Shown: positions 1-13,304, numbered from the stretch's first letter. The stretch is 64,000 nt of DNA from Acidimicrobiaceae bacterium (GCA_003132165.1 PKWW01000070.1:36173-100172), one strand, 5' to 3'. Translations and numbers: made by a program. The notes: generated from the letters alone by a model not told the origin.

Positions 1-356
1 TTGGGCGCTGAATAGTCGATGACGACGTTCCTGGGAGTGGCCGTAGGACTGATCCCCAGTCGGGCGTCACCGAGCAGGGTCCGCAATTGCGTGTCGAGGA
101 ACCCCTCGTCGAGGGTGAGGTTGAGGAACCCCGGACCGGCGATCTCCACTGCGGCGACACCCTCCAGGTCCAGGTGTTCGACGATTTCCTGAGCGACGTC
201 ACGGGGTGGACGGCCCAGCCGTTTGGCGACGCCCATGACGCCATTGGCCTGATAATCGCCGCGGTCGGACTGGCGCAGTACGGGGTCCGCGCCGGTCGTC
301 ATGTGGTCAAATGCGGCCTGTAGTCGTCCGAGCAGCACGTCATACGTCGAGTTCAT
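1..356 (-). CDS. argS: Arginyl-tRNA synthetase, N-terminal part (truncated by window start)
   Basis: Reverse-strand translation from ATG at 356: MNSTYDVLLGRLQAAFDHM...DYQANGVMGVAKRLGRPPRDVAQEIVEHL...EIAGPGFLNLTL...NVVIDYSAPN; matches the ArgS N-domain (IAGPGFINL, VVDYSSPN). Missing from the ORF track because it is open at the edge. Confidence 0.9.
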   Translation of the reverse strand, partial: MNSTYDVLLGRLQAAFDHMTTGADPVLRQSDRGDYQANGVMGVAKRLGRPPRDVAQEIVEHLDLEGVAAVEIAGPGFLNLTLDEGFLDTQLRTLLGDARLGISPTATPRNVVIDYSAP

Positions 357-437
357 AGGGCCAGTCTCCCACTTACGCGGCGTAAACAGGGATTTAGGCC
401 CGTCCCAGGGTGCTGACGGAGGGGGCAGAATAGAGGG

Positions 438-3118
<2,681 letters not shown>

Positions 3119-3122
<4 letters not shown>

Positions 3123-4819
3123 CTGAGCGCGTCGTTCGCCGCGGCGTCGACGCTCTCGAACATCTTGAGATGGCGCGTCGCCTTGTCCGGTGACGTCAAC
3201 AGTTTCCTCTTGACCTCGTTGTTCGCTCGCGCGAAAGCAATTGAGATGTGGTCTCGGGTGAGGTCTTCGACGAGTTGGTTGAGTCCGACGAGTGCGGTGT
3301 AGTCGATGGTCGCGATGGCGACCGCGTCGATGATGACGTGCTTGGTCGAAGGGTACTTCTTCAGCATGTCGTGCATCTCACGCCGAAAGACGCCGGCGTT
3401 GGCGAAGAACATGTCCTGGTCGAACAGCACGGCGAGAATGTGGTCCACACGGTTGACGTCGTGCGCGTCGTAAGGCTCCCAGCTGGTGGTGCCCTTTCGC
3501 CGACCCATCTCCACCATCCGGGGCCGGGCCGACAGCCACGTCTGGTCGAGGATCGCCAGACCAACCGCCACCGCAAGCCCGGTCTCGACGCCCAGTAGCA
3601 CGACGCCCAGCAGTGTGACGATGGCGAGCGCAAACTCGACACGACTGGTTCGAAGCACCGACCTGATCTGACCGATCTTGATGAGGCGCCCGGCGACGAA
3701 CAGCAGCACGCCCGCCAGGGCCGCGAGCGGGATCGCGTGGGCGTAGGTGGCGAGGGGTGACAGCAAGAGAGCGCCGACGCCGGCGACGAGACCCACCATC
3801 TTCGTTCGTCCTCCGGCGAGGCGCGCGACCGTCGTGCGCGCCGGACTTGCATTCACGGGAAGCGAGCCGAGCATCCCCGAGGCGATGTTCGCGATTCCGA
3901 TGCCCACGAAGTCGCGGCTGATGTTGTCGGCCACACCGAGTTCGTCGGCGGACGTGCGCAGCGTGGCGGCACTTTGGCTCATCACCACGATTAGCAGCGT
4001 GATCGCCGTGGTGATGACGACGCTCCATTCGTGAACACTGAACCAGTGGAGCCGCCAGGTGGGTGCGCCGACGATCACCGCGCCGAGGTCTTGGACGCCG
4101 TGCGACGTCAGCGAGAGCACGCCCACGAGCACCGAGCCGATCAGGACGGCGGCAAGCGCCCAGGGGAGACGGGGATTGATCCGCTCGCCGATGATCATTA
4201 TCGCGAGCGTTCCAAGGGCGAGCACGACCGACCACCCGTTGATGCTTCCGAGATGGTGCGACAGAGCTTCAAGACGCTGGATGACCGAATCGCCCCCCGA
4301 CGACACTCCGAGCACACGCGGTAACTGGTGCACGATGATGATGATCCCAATGCCGCTCATGAAACCACGCACGATCGGCAACGAGAGGAAGTCCGCGAGC
4401 CAACCCAACTTCAAGAGCCCGACGCCGAGCACGAGCAGGCCGGTCACGACAGCGGTCGCGGCGACCAATGCGTAGTACTGCGACGAGCTCGGCAGTGCGA
4501 TCTTCAAGAGCGCCACCGTGAACAGCGGTGCGATCGTCGAGTCGACGCCAATGGACGTGATCGGGTTCGAACCCATGACGACGAAGATGAGCGTGGCCGC
4601 GATGAAGGCGATCATCGCGGTAAATGCGGGCACGCCCGCGAGCTGGGAAGTGGCCAACTGTTCGGGGATGGCGATGGCGAGCAACGTGACCCCCGCAAGG
4701 ATCTGGCCCGCGAGATTCACCCTGGTGAGACCGGCGAAAGTTCCTCGCAGGCCGTCGGTCACGACGCGCTGCCCTATCGGAGTGCGGGTCGCCTCGTGCT
4801 TCTTCGAATCGTGGCCCAT
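3119..4819 (-). CDS. SulP family inorganic anion transporter with C-terminal STAS domain
   Basis: 566 aa, multi-TM SulP pattern ([16 protein letters not shown]...), C-terminal STAS-like [17 protein letters not shown]. Confidence 0.9.
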
Positions 4820-4854
4820 GGGACCACCCTAGAACTGTCGCTCGCGCGACGACC

Positions 4855-5598
4855 TCAACTGGTCGCGACGACCCGGAAGCCCTCGGCGAGATGGGCCTTG
4901 CCGAGACCGGCATTCTTCGCGGTGGTGCGAGCCCAGATCTTCAACATCTTCTCGAGGTCCTCACGGTGTCCGACCTGGCTCTCGTGCTTGGTGAGTGCGG
5001 CGTGCTTGGCCTTGAAGGACTTGGTGATGTCAACCACCATCGTGGGCTGAGCGCTCGAGAGCCAAACCACCGGCACCGTGTGTGGTTCGAAACCCTCACG
5101 GAGCAGTTCGGGGAAGGCGTGGGGATTACGCGCGTCGGGATACACGGCGCGCATCGTGGCTTCACCCGTCGCCAAATGATCGGGGTGGCTCGCGAAGATG
5201 CGCTCCCAGTTTCGCTCGGGGCTCTGGGTGATGACGAGGTCCGGCTTGTGGCTGCGAATGACGCGTGAAATCTCTCGTCGTAGCAGCAGCGTGGGCTCGA
5301 CTTGGCCGTCGGGCCAGCGAAGGAACGTTATCTTGGTCACGCCGACCTCGAGGGCTGCGGCGGTCTGTTCGGCCTCGCGGATGGCGGAGCGCTCCTCTCT
5401 GGTGTGCGTCGACCCGTCACCGCCGGCGTCACCCGAGGTCACGAGGCAGTATGCGACGTCGACGCCGTGGCCGGTCAATGTCGCGATGGTGCCCGCCGAC
5501 CCGAAGTCGATGTCGTCGGGGTGCGCCACGACGACCAGCGCCCGCTTGATCGAGTCGTCGTACTTAAAGACAGGCAGCGCCTTGCTGGGCTTGCTCAC
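4855..5598 (-). CDS. PIG-L / LmbE family deacetylase
   Basis: VVAHPDDIDFGSAGT metal-binding motif; MshB/Mca-like family. Confidence 0.9.
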   Translation of the reverse strand: MSKPSKALPVFKYDDSIKRALVVVAHPDDIDFGSAGTIATLTGHGVDVAYCLVTSGDAGGDGSTHTREERSAIREAEQTAAALEVGVTKITFLRWPDGQVEPTLLLRREISRVIRSHKPDLVITQSPERNWERIFASHPDHLATGEATMRAVYPDARNPHAFPELLREGFEPHTVPVVWLSSAQPTMVVDITKSFKAKHAALTKHESQVGHREDLEKMLKIWARTTAKNAGLGKAHLAEGFRVVATS

Positions 5599-6845
5599 AG
5601 TACCGATTCCTCCTTGGTGGGATCCCAGTTGGCGAGATCCTTCAGGTGCGGATCGTTCGAGAACACCTCCACGATCGGTCGCTTGAGGGCGAGTCGTCGC
5701 ATGATGACCTCGGCTTCGATGATCTGGTTGTACAGCAGGAGCGAGACGACGACGCCCGTGGAACCGGCGCGCGCCGTCCGTCCCGAGCGGTGCAGGTACG
5801 CCTTGTGGTCCTCTGGGGGATCGAAGTGCATCACGCAGTCGACACCGTCGATGTGCAGACCTCGTGCCGCAACGTCAGTCGCCACCAATACCGAGAGCTT
5901 GTCGGCGCCGAAATCGGCCAACGCCTTCTCGCGCTGGCTCTGGCGAAGGTCACCGTGGATGGCGGCGGCATCGACGCCTTCCTTCTGCAGCTGCTCGACC
6001 AGACGGTCGGCGCCACGTTTGGTACGACAGAAGATGATCGTCTTGTCAAAGGACTTGCAGATGGTGGCCGCCACCTTGATCCGGTCCATCTGGTGCACGT
6101 TCAAGAAGTGGTGCACCATGAGCGACACCGTCTGGGTGTCGCTCGCGACCTCGTGGAACACGGGATCGGTCAGATAGCGCTTGACCAACCGGTCGACGGC
6201 GCCGTCCAGCGTCGCCGAGAACAACAGGGTCTGGTGCGGGTGCTCGGCGATGCGGCGAAGGACCCATTCGACCTGGGGCATGAAGCCCATGTCAGCCATC
6301 CGGTCGGCCTCGTCCAGCACGAGCACGTCGAGGTCCTCGACCTTGAGCTCACCGCGGTCACCGAGGTCGATGAGACGCCCGGGAGTAGCGATGATGACGT
6401 CACAACCCTTGCGCAGCGACTTCACCTGGCGCTCGATGTCGGCGCCGCCGTAGACGGCGTTCACGTGCAGACCGAGGGCCTTACCGAGCGGCTCGAGCAC
6501 TTCGTGCACCTGCATCGCGAGTTCACGGGTGGGCAACAGCACCAGTCCGCGCGGACGCGCGGGACCGGCCTCGCTCGAGTTGAAGGACTGACCGGCGGCG
6601 ACACGTTGGAGCATCGGAAGTCCGAAGCCCAGGGTCTTGCCGGATCCGGTCTTCGCCTTGCCGCAGATGTCGCGTCCGGCGAGGGCGTCATGGATGGTCA
6701 TGGCCTGGATCGGGAAGGCGGTGGTGATGCCTTGTTTCGCCAATACCTGGCACAGTTCATCTTGGACGCCCAATTCGGCGAACGTCTTATTGGTGGCGTA
6801 CGAGTCCTGTGACGACGTCACGGACTCTGAGATTTCACTACTCAC
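5595..6845 (-). CDS. DEAD/DEAH-box RNA helicase
   Basis: AKTGSGKT, PTRELAMQVHE, VLDEADRM, FSATL, HRSGRTARAG motifs. Confidence 0.95.
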   Translation of the reverse strand: MSSEISESVTSSQDSYATNKTFAELGVQDELCQVLAKQGITTAFPIQAMTIHDALAGRDICGKAKTGSGKTLGFGLPMLQRVAAGQSFNSSEAGPARPRGLVLLPTRELAMQVHEVLEPLGKALGLHVNAVYGGADIERQVKSLRKGCDVIIATPGRLIDLGDRGELKVEDLDVLVLDEADRMADMGFMPQVEWVLRRIAEHPHQTLLFSATLDGAVDRLVKRYLTDPVFHEVASDTQTVSLMVHHFLNVHQMDRIKVAATICKSFDKTIIFCRTKRGADRLVEQLQKEGVDAAAIHGDLRQSQREKALADFGADKLSVLVATDVAARGLHIDGVDCVMHFDPPEDHKAYLHRSGRTARAGSTGVVVSLLLYNQIIEAEVIMRRLALKRPIVEVFSNDPHLKDLANWDPTKEESVL

Positions 6846-6976
6846 GGGACAACGGTCTTTTCTCGGTTGGACCCGGAACCGGCGTTCGAAAGTGTGGGCC
6901 CAAGCTCAATTCGTAGAGCTTCGCTCCTAGTCTACGTGAGAGATCTCTATTCTCAGCAAATACTTGGAGGAGCACC

Positions 6977-7441
6977 ATGGCACGACTAGAAGTTGGAGCG
7001 AAGGCCCCCGCCTTCACATTGGAGAACCAGAACGGCGCGAAAGTCGCCCTGAAGGACTTGGCCGGCGAGCGCATCGTTCTCTACTTCTATCCGGCCGACG
7101 ACACCCCCGGGTGCACGAAAGAAGCGTGCCAGTTCAACGACGAGTTGAGCCGGTTCGAGGCACTGGACGTCAAGGTGTTCGGCGTCTCTCCCGACGGCGC
7201 TGAGCAGCACGTCACGTTTCGAAAGAAGTACGGTCTCACCTTCGATCTGCTGAGCGACCCCGAGAAGAAGGTCATGGAGAAATACGGCGCCTTCGGCGAG
7301 AAGATGATGTACGGCAAGAAGGTCATCGGCGTGATCCGCTCGACGTTCGTCATCGGACCGACGGGCAAGATCGAACAGGCGTGGTACGGCGTGCGCACCG
7401 ACGGACACGCCGCCAAGGTGCTGGGTTCGCTCGAGGATTAA
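6977..7441 (+). CDS. bcp: Thiol peroxidase, Bcp/AhpC-TSA family
   Basis: FYPADDTPGCTKEACQFND motif; SD ggagga upstream. Confidence 0.95.
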   Translation: MARLEVGAKAPAFTLENQNGAKVALKDLAGERIVLYFYPADDTPGCTKEACQFNDELSRFEALDVKVFGVSPDGAEQHVTFRKKYGLTFDLLSDPEKKVMEKYGAFGEKMMYGKKVIGVIRSTFVIGPTGKIEQAWYGVRTDGHAAKVLGSLED

Positions 7442-8046
7442 CTCGCGTTGTGGCGACGCACCGTACGGATGCGGTGCCAGAGGCCGGCGACGAGTAACAA
7501 CACGATCACGATGATGATCGGATACTCGGCGACGTGGAAGTCCTTGCTCACGTGCTGCCAGTTCTTGCCCGCGGCGTAACCGAGGCCCGCGAGTAGCGCC
7601 ACCCACACCGCCGAGCCGATCGTCGTGAGCACGGCGAACCGGCCACGCTTCATCTCGGCGAGTCCCGCGGGTACCGAGATGAAACTGCGCACCACCGGTA
7701 GTACGCGTCCGACCAGCACCGAGGCGGCGCCGTACTTCTCGAACCACCGCTCGGCGGCGTCGAGGTCATGGTGGGTGAGCAACAACCACTTACCCCAGCG
7801 ATCGACGATCGTGCGTCCCGCCGAGCGTCCAACTTCGTAGGCAATCACCGCGCCGACGAGTGAGCCAATGGTCCCCACCGCGATCACGCCCCAGATGGAG
7901 AACTGTGCGTGCGCGGTCAGGGCCGTGGTGCAGAGCGCACCCGCGAAACCGTAGGCGACCTCCGACGGGATCGGGAGGCACGCCGACGAAAGAACGGAGA
8001 GGCCGAAGAGGCCGAAGTAGCCGTAGTGATTGATGAATGACTGCAT
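7438..8046 (-). CDS. DedA family membrane protein
   Basis: MQSFINHYGYFGLFGLSVLSSACLPIPSEV...GRVLPVVRSFISVPAGLAEM; internal ATG at 8046 preferred to the 8283 ORF start. Confidence 0.88.
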   Translation of the reverse strand: MQSFINHYGYFGLFGLSVLSSACLPIPSEVAYGFAGALCTTALTAHAQFSIWGVIAVGTIGSLVGAVIAYEVGRSAGRTIVDRWGKWLLLTHHDLDAAERWFEKYGAASVLVGRVLPVVRSFISVPAGLAEMKRGRFAVLTTIGSAVWVALLAGLGYAAGKNWQHVSKDFHVAEYPIIIVIVLLLVAGLWHRIRTVRRHNAS

Positions 8047-8121
8047 CCACCCATTCTGCCGGATTTCTCGAAGCTCGCCGGACCACGAACTTTCGACAAG
8101 ACTGCGCAAGGGGGATACAAA

Positions 8122-9180
8122 ATGGGGGCAATTCCAGGTATAGACGACGTCGAGCTCGAGTGGCTCGCCGCACAACTCGGTATCGACGCTGACGGCGAGC
8201 TGCGGGTACAGCCCGTTGGCTCGGGCCAGGTGGCAAATTGTCACCGACTCACGATGACGGCATCTGACGGGACCCACGTGCACGTCATCGCAAAATCTCC
8301 GTCACTCGACGAGGTCAGCCGTTCGACCGCGGCGATGCAGCATCTGTACCTGCGCGAGACTTCCTTCTACCGAGAGCTCGCGGACTCGATCACGACGCGA
8401 ACGCCCGAATGTTTCTTCGTCGAGCGTAACGAGGATGATGACTTCCTCATCCTGCTCGAGGACATGTCGCCAGCGCGCGACGTCGACCAGTTCGACGGGC
8501 TCGATCTCGAGATGGCCAGGCGCGGTCTGGAACAACTCGCGGGGCTGCACGGACCCACCACCGGACGCGCCGACGTACACAACGCGGCGTGGCTCGGCGG
8601 AGTCGCGCAGAACCTGAAGCCCCTCTACGACGCGGTGCTACCGGCATTGTTCCAGAGCTTTCTCGAACGCTACGTCGACGACATTGATCAGGCGACGACC
8701 GATTTCGTGGCCTACCTCGGCGAGCATCTTGGCGCGTTCACCAACTACGAGGTATATGCGCCGTGCGTCACACACGGTGATTTCCGCACGGACAACCTTC
8801 TCTTCGACGCGAAAGGGGGCGAGGTGCCACTCTGCGTGGTCGACTGGCAGACCATCGGTGTCGGTAGCCAGATGCTCGACGTCGCGTACTTTCTCACCAC
8901 CAGCCTCACCACCGACGAGCGAGAGCGGCACGAGGACGAACTGCTCGACTACTACCTCGAGCGACTTTCGACGCACGGGGTGGAGTTGCCGCGCGACGTT
9001 GCGAGAAGCGAGTTCGCCCGCTACACACTCCAGCCGGTCATCATGCTGGTGTGCGCTGCGGTGCTCGTCGAACGCACCGAGCGTGGCGACCGGATGTTCT
9101 TGTCGATGATCGAACGCGGCATCGCGGCGGCGACCAAGTGGAATGCTTTTGCGGAAATGTCGACGCATGCTCCTGCCTGA
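8122..9180 (+). CDS. Phosphotransferase, ecdysteroid-kinase-like / APH superfamily
   Basis: CVTHGDFRTDNLLFD and VVDWQTIGVGSQMLDVAYFL kinase motifs. Confidence 0.85.
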   Translation: MGAIPGIDDVELEWLAAQLGIDADGELRVQPVGSGQVANCHRLTMTASDGTHVHVIAKSPSLDEVSRSTAAMQHLYLRETSFYRELADSITTRTPECFFVERNEDDDFLILLEDMSPARDVDQFDGLDLEMARRGLEQLAGLHGPTTGRADVHNAAWLGGVAQNLKPLYDAVLPALFQSFLERYVDDIDQATTDFVAYLGEHLGAFTNYEVYAPCVTHGDFRTDNLLFDAKGGEVPLCVVDWQTIGVGSQMLDVAYFLTTSLTTDERERHEDELLDYYLERLSTHGVELPRDVARSEFARYTLQPVIMLVCAAVLVERTERGDRMFLSMIERGIAAATKWNAFAEMSTHAPA

Positions 9181-10225
9181 GGACGACTACCCCATCCACC
9201 AGACCGCGCTGCCCCTCGCGCACGTGATGGATGGGCATCCCAACGCCTACGACCGCTTCTGGTTCAACGGCTACGACGAGTCGACGTACTTCGCGGTCGC
9301 CCTCGGGCTCTATCCCAATCGCGGCGTCATCGACGGGGCGTTCTCGGTCGTGCAGGGTAACCAGCAGTACTCGGTCTTCGCGAGCGATGCACTGGTCGGG
9401 CGTCCCACCAACGTTGGCGCAATCTCGATCGAGATCGTCGAACCGCTGCGCGTGAACCGAATCCGCATCGACGCCCCCGCACAAGGGCTCTTCGCCGATC
9501 TCGTCTACACCCAACGGACCGCGACCGTCGAGGAACCGCGCCAGACCATGCACGACGGCCCGCGGATCTTCATGGACGCGACGCGCGCGACCCAACTCGG
9601 TACGTGGTCGGGCTGGCTGGAGACGCCCCAGGGCAGGACCGAGCTCGGCGCGTCGTTCGTAGGTACCAAAGACCGCTCGTGGGGCGTTCGTCCCGTGGGT
9701 GAGCCGCTGCCCGGCGCTCCGGGCACGCGAGCACCCCAACTGTGCTTCTTCTGGGCGCCGATCAACTTCGACACCCGTGGCGTGCACTTCATGACCTTCA
9801 ACGACAGTGACGGTGTCGCCACCAGTGAGTCGGCGTCACTGCTCGCGCTGGCGGGCAACGGCGTCGCGGTCCCGACGCGCGCGACCCTCGACTACGAGGC
9901 GGCAGCGGGCACACGGTGGCTCCAGCGCGCGGTCCTCACGATTGATGGCGAGGCCATAGAGCTCACGCCGCTCTATCGCTTTCAAATGCGTGGCGCGGGT
10001 TACTCGCACCCACAGTTCAGCCACGGTCGGTGGCACGGCGGCGCCGTGCAGGAGGGCGAGGTCCTCGATCTCGACCAATTGGATCCGCTCGAGTACTCGA
10101 ACATCCACGTGCAGCACGTCGTTCGAGCGACAGGACCGAGCGGCACGGGCATTGGCGTGCTCGAACAGTTGATCATCGGCCCCTACCGGCCGGCCGGTCT
10201 CAACGGTCTGCTGGACGGTGGCTAA
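9167..10225 (+). CDS. Conserved protein, possibly AttH/CrtC-like (lipocalin-fold hydratase-like)
   Basis: ~352 aa from ATG 9167 (MLLPEDDYPIHQTALPLAHV...), overlaps the kinase stop. Family assignment is by resemblance only. Confidence 0.55.
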   Translation: MLLPEDDYPIHQTALPLAHVMDGHPNAYDRFWFNGYDESTYFAVALGLYPNRGVIDGAFSVVQGNQQYSVFASDALVGRPTNVGAISIEIVEPLRVNRIRIDAPAQGLFADLVYTQRTATVEEPRQTMHDGPRIFMDATRATQLGTWSGWLETPQGRTELGASFVGTKDRSWGVRPVGEPLPGAPGTRAPQLCFFWAPINFDTRGVHFMTFNDSDGVATSESASLLALAGNGVAVPTRATLDYEAAAGTRWLQRAVLTIDGEAIELTPLYRFQMRGAGYSHPQFSHGRWHGGAVQEGEVLDLDQLDPLEYSNIHVQHVVRATGPSGTGIGVLEQLIIGPYRPAGLNGLLDGG

Positions 10226-11007
10226 TGCTGATGCACTGAGCACCAGTAGGTCGTTCGCCCGCCAATCGTGGCGGTGAGCATCGCTCCCCCGTCAATCGGG
10301 CAATACCCTCCGGGAAACCGTCCCTCCATGTGGTTACCCAGGTGCGACCCTCCGCGGCGCTGCAGCGAGCGCATGGTCTGGGTGAACGCCTTGTAGAGAC
10401 GATTACGGTCATCGGTCGAGAGGAGGCCGGTCGGCGTACGCGGATCGATGCCTGCGCGAAAGAGCATCTCGTCACCCAGCAGGTTGCCCACCCCGGCGAC
10501 GGCCGATTGATCGAGGAGCCTCGCCTTGATGGCGGGACCTTCTCCTCGCGCCACGTGCACCATCTGCTCGAACTGGCGACGGGTCAACGACAACGCGTCG
10601 GGACCGAGATCGCTGAGGTCGGGGTCGATCTCGCAACGGGCCAGACGCCGCGGATCGTGCAGGATCAACTTGCGCCCGTCGCCGAACTCGAGGCCGGCTC
10701 GGATCCATTCCTCTTTGTAGGTATGGGGCCCGTAGAAGAGACCGCCAATTGCGGCGTCCTCGTCGATCAAGAGCACGCCGGTCATGCCGAAGCGCATGCC
10801 GAGCGTGACGCCACTCGTCTCGAGGAGCATGAGTTTGCCGCGCCTCGAGGTCCCAGTGATCGTGAGACCCTTCACCGCTCTCGCCCACGCCGAGGGCGAG
10901 GACAACTTCTTCGCGGCATAAGCGTCGGCCCAGCCTCGCAGGATCGTCGCGCCGACGACCTGTTCGGCCAGTTGGCGGTAGGTCTCGACTTCCAAAACTT
11001 CGGGCAC
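10222..11007 (-). CDS. Fpg/Nei family DNA glycosylase/AP lyase
   Basis: MPEVLEVETYRQ N-terminus, GNLLGDEMLFRAGIDPRTP, C-terminal zinc-finger-like CPID...TTYWCSVHQH. Confidence 0.9.
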   Translation of the reverse strand: MPEVLEVETYRQLAEQVVGATILRGWADAYAAKKLSSPSAWARAVKGLTITGTSRRGKLMLLETSGVTLGMRFGMTGVLLIDEDAAIGGLFYGPHTYKEEWIRAGLEFGDGRKLILHDPRRLARCEIDPDLSDLGPDALSLTRRQFEQMVHVARGEGPAIKARLLDQSAVAGVGNLLGDEMLFRAGIDPRTPTGLLSTDDRNRLYKAFTQTMRSLQRRGGSHLGNHMEGRFPGGYCPIDGGAMLTATIGGRTTYWCSVHQH

Positions 11008-11060
11008 GGGGGCAGCGTATCGCCGACCGGACTCGGAGCCATCCTCGGTAAGGTTGCATC

Positions 11061-12185
11061 ATGGCTCTAGAGAAACCGCAATGGAAAGAACTCTTCAGCG
11101 AAGTCGTCACTTCGGGGCTTTGCACCGGGTGCGCCGCCTGTGTCATTGCCTGCCCCCACGACGTCCTCGAGTACGAATCGAACGACGGGATCTACAAACC
11201 GTGGCACCTCGACATCGATGGCGGCCGCGAGGATTGCACCCACGGCGTGAAGGGCTGCACGATGTGCACACGAGCCTGTCCCCGCTTTCGCAACTGGGAG
11301 AGCGAGATCGACAACCACCGCTTCGCACGCGAGCGCACCGACGACGAGGTCTGGGGCATCGGCGACGTCTTCCTCGCGCGATCGAGCAACCCCGCCATCG
11401 TCGAGAACGGCCAAGACGGCGGCCTCGTATCGACACTGCTCATCTACGCGCTGGAAAATGACATCATCGACGCCGCGCTCGTCAGCGGGCTCGAAGGCGA
11501 CGGGTCGACCTGGCGGGCCCAGCCCCGCGTGGTGAAGACCCGCGACGAGGTGCTCGACACCGCAAAGTCCCGTTACACCTACAGTGCCAACCTGTTGGCC
11601 TACCCCGAAGCCGTCGACGGTGGCGCCGAGCGGATCGCCCTCGTCGGGATGGGCTGCATGGCGTCGGCCACCGGAGCGATGCAGGTCCGCAAGGCCGGAA
11701 AGATCGCTCGACGGCTGAGCCTCACCATCGGACTGCTCTGCTCCAAGACCTTCGACGACTCGATTTTTGAAGAGTTGTTCGAGAAGAAGTACAACGTCAA
11801 ACGCGCCGACATCTCCAAGATGAACATCAAGGGCGTCTTCCAGATCTGGACCGAAGACGGCGGTTACCTCGAAGTGCCACTCAAGGAGGCGCACGCGTAC
11901 ACCCGAGAGGGCTGCAAGCAATGTCCCGACTTCGCCGCGGAGCACGCCGACATCTCGACGGGAGGCATTGGCGAGTTCGGCGACTGGACGCTCGTGATTG
12001 TGCGTACCGATCAGGGCCGCGAACTGATGAACGCGATGAAGGAGCACGGGCTCATCGAGACGCGCCCCGGCGATGACGACCCCGGGGCCGTCGCGCTCCT
12101 GCACAGGCTCGCCCAGGTCTCTCGAAAGCGCTGGCCCGCCGACGCCAACCCCGGACCCCGACGCATTCCACTGATCCAGGGCTGA
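11061..12185 (+). CDS. Coenzyme F420 hydrogenase/dehydrogenase beta-subunit family protein (FrhB-like)
   Basis: Two 4Fe-4S motifs (CTGCAACVIACP; CTMCTRACP) and FrhB-type C-terminal region. Confidence 0.88.
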   Translation: MALEKPQWKELFSEVVTSGLCTGCAACVIACPHDVLEYESNDGIYKPWHLDIDGGREDCTHGVKGCTMCTRACPRFRNWESEIDNHRFARERTDDEVWGIGDVFLARSSNPAIVENGQDGGLVSTLLIYALENDIIDAALVSGLEGDGSTWRAQPRVVKTRDEVLDTAKSRYTYSANLLAYPEAVDGGAERIALVGMGCMASATGAMQVRKAGKIARRLSLTIGLLCSKTFDDSIFEELFEKKYNVKRADISKMNIKGVFQIWTEDGGYLEVPLKEAHAYTREGCKQCPDFAAEHADISTGGIGEFGDWTLVIVRTDQGRELMNAMKEHGLIETRPGDDDPGAVALLHRLAQVSRKRWPADANPGPRRIPLIQG

Positions 12186-12189
12186 GGCC

Positions 12190-12828
12190 ATGGCGACTTC
12201 TGCAACCTTCACGACGATCCTGCTGGTTCGCCACGGCGCCACCGCCACCACGGGTACGATCCTGCCCGGTCGTGCGAGCGGCTTGCACCTGTCCGAGCGC
12301 GGCGTCGCCCAGGCCGAGCGCGTCGCCGAGCGCGTCGGCGAACTGGCGAAGAAACCCGTCGCCCTCTACGTCTCGCCACTCGAGCGCGCCCGCGAGACCG
12401 CCGCCCCCATCGCTGTCGCGCTGAAGCTGCGCCCGGCGATCGATCGGGGACTGTTCGAATGCGACTTCGGCACCTGGACCGGCAAGAAGTTGGGGCTGCT
12501 CGCGAAGAAGCCCGAGTGGCGCGCGGTGCAAAACGCGCCGAGCACGTTCCGCTTCCCCGAAGGGGAGTCCTTCACCGAGATGCAACTGCGCATCTGGACG
12601 ACGCTCGAGAAACTGGCGGCGAGACACCGTAACCGCACCATCGTGGTCGTGAGTCACGCCGATCCGATCAAGGCCGCGGTGACCTACGCCCAAGGGGTGC
12701 CACTCGACCTCTTCCAGCGCACCGTCATCTCGACCTGCTCGGTCAGCGCGGTCGCCTTCACCAACTCGACCCCCATCGTGTTGTGCGTCAACAACACCGG
12801 ATCGCTCAAGGAGCTCGCGCCCTCATGA
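12190..12828 (+). CDS. Histidine phosphatase family protein (MSMEG_4193-type)
   Basis: LLVRHGATATT RHG motif, SPLERARETAAPIA, next to DUF3090 and SCO1664 genes. Confidence 0.88.
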   Translation: MATSATFTTILLVRHGATATTGTILPGRASGLHLSERGVAQAERVAERVGELAKKPVALYVSPLERARETAAPIAVALKLRPAIDRGLFECDFGTWTGKKLGLLAKKPEWRAVQNAPSTFRFPEGESFTEMQLRIWTTLEKLAARHRNRTIVVVSHADPIKAAVTYAQGVPLDLFQRTVISTCSVSAVAFTNSTPIVLCVNNTGSLKELAPS

Positions 12829-13304
12829 ACTACGTCTTCGACGCTCCCGACAAGGTGATGGTGGGAGTTCGCGGGGAGGTCGGCAACCGGCTCTTCTTGC
12901 TGCAGGCCCGTCAGGGTCGCCGGTTGGTCATCGTCAAGTGCGAGAAGATCCAACTGAGCGCCCTCGCCGAGTGGCTCGGCCAGGTCATTGGCGACCTCGG
13001 CCGACCCGGCCATCTGCCCGACGACTTTGCGCTCGAGCCCGAGTACGAGGCCGATTTCGCCGTCGGAGATATCGCCATCGCCATCGACGAGGACGCCCAG
13101 ACCATCGAGGTCACGCTCGAATCCGTGGAAGAGGACGACTCGCTCGAGCTCACTCTCACCAAGGAGTGGGCCGGCGGACTCGCCATCGCCATCACCCGAC
13201 TGGTCGAAGCGGGTCGCCCGCCGTGCCCGCTCTGTGGCGGGCCCCTCGACCCCAAGGGTCACGACTGCCCCCGCACCAACGGGCACCGACCTCCGATCCG
13301 CTAG
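12825..13304 (+). CDS. DUF3090 family protein
   Basis: MNYVFDAPDKVMVGVRGEVGNRLFLLQARQGRR...CPLCGGPLDPKGHDCPRTNGH; ATG 12825 overlaps the previous stop. Confidence 0.88.
   Translation: MNYVFDAPDKVMVGVRGEVGNRLFLLQARQGRRLVIVKCEKIQLSALAEWLGQVIGDLGRPGHLPDDFALEPEYEADFAVGDIAIAIDEDAQTIEVTLESVEEDDSLELTLTKEWAGGLAIAITRLVEAGRPPCPLCGGPLDPKGHDCPRTNGHRPPIR

Noticed and set aside
11061-12185. Evidence for a complete F420-reducing hydrogenase locus
   Set aside because: Only an FrhB-like protein is present; no hydrogenase large or small subunits nearby, so only family membership is claimed.
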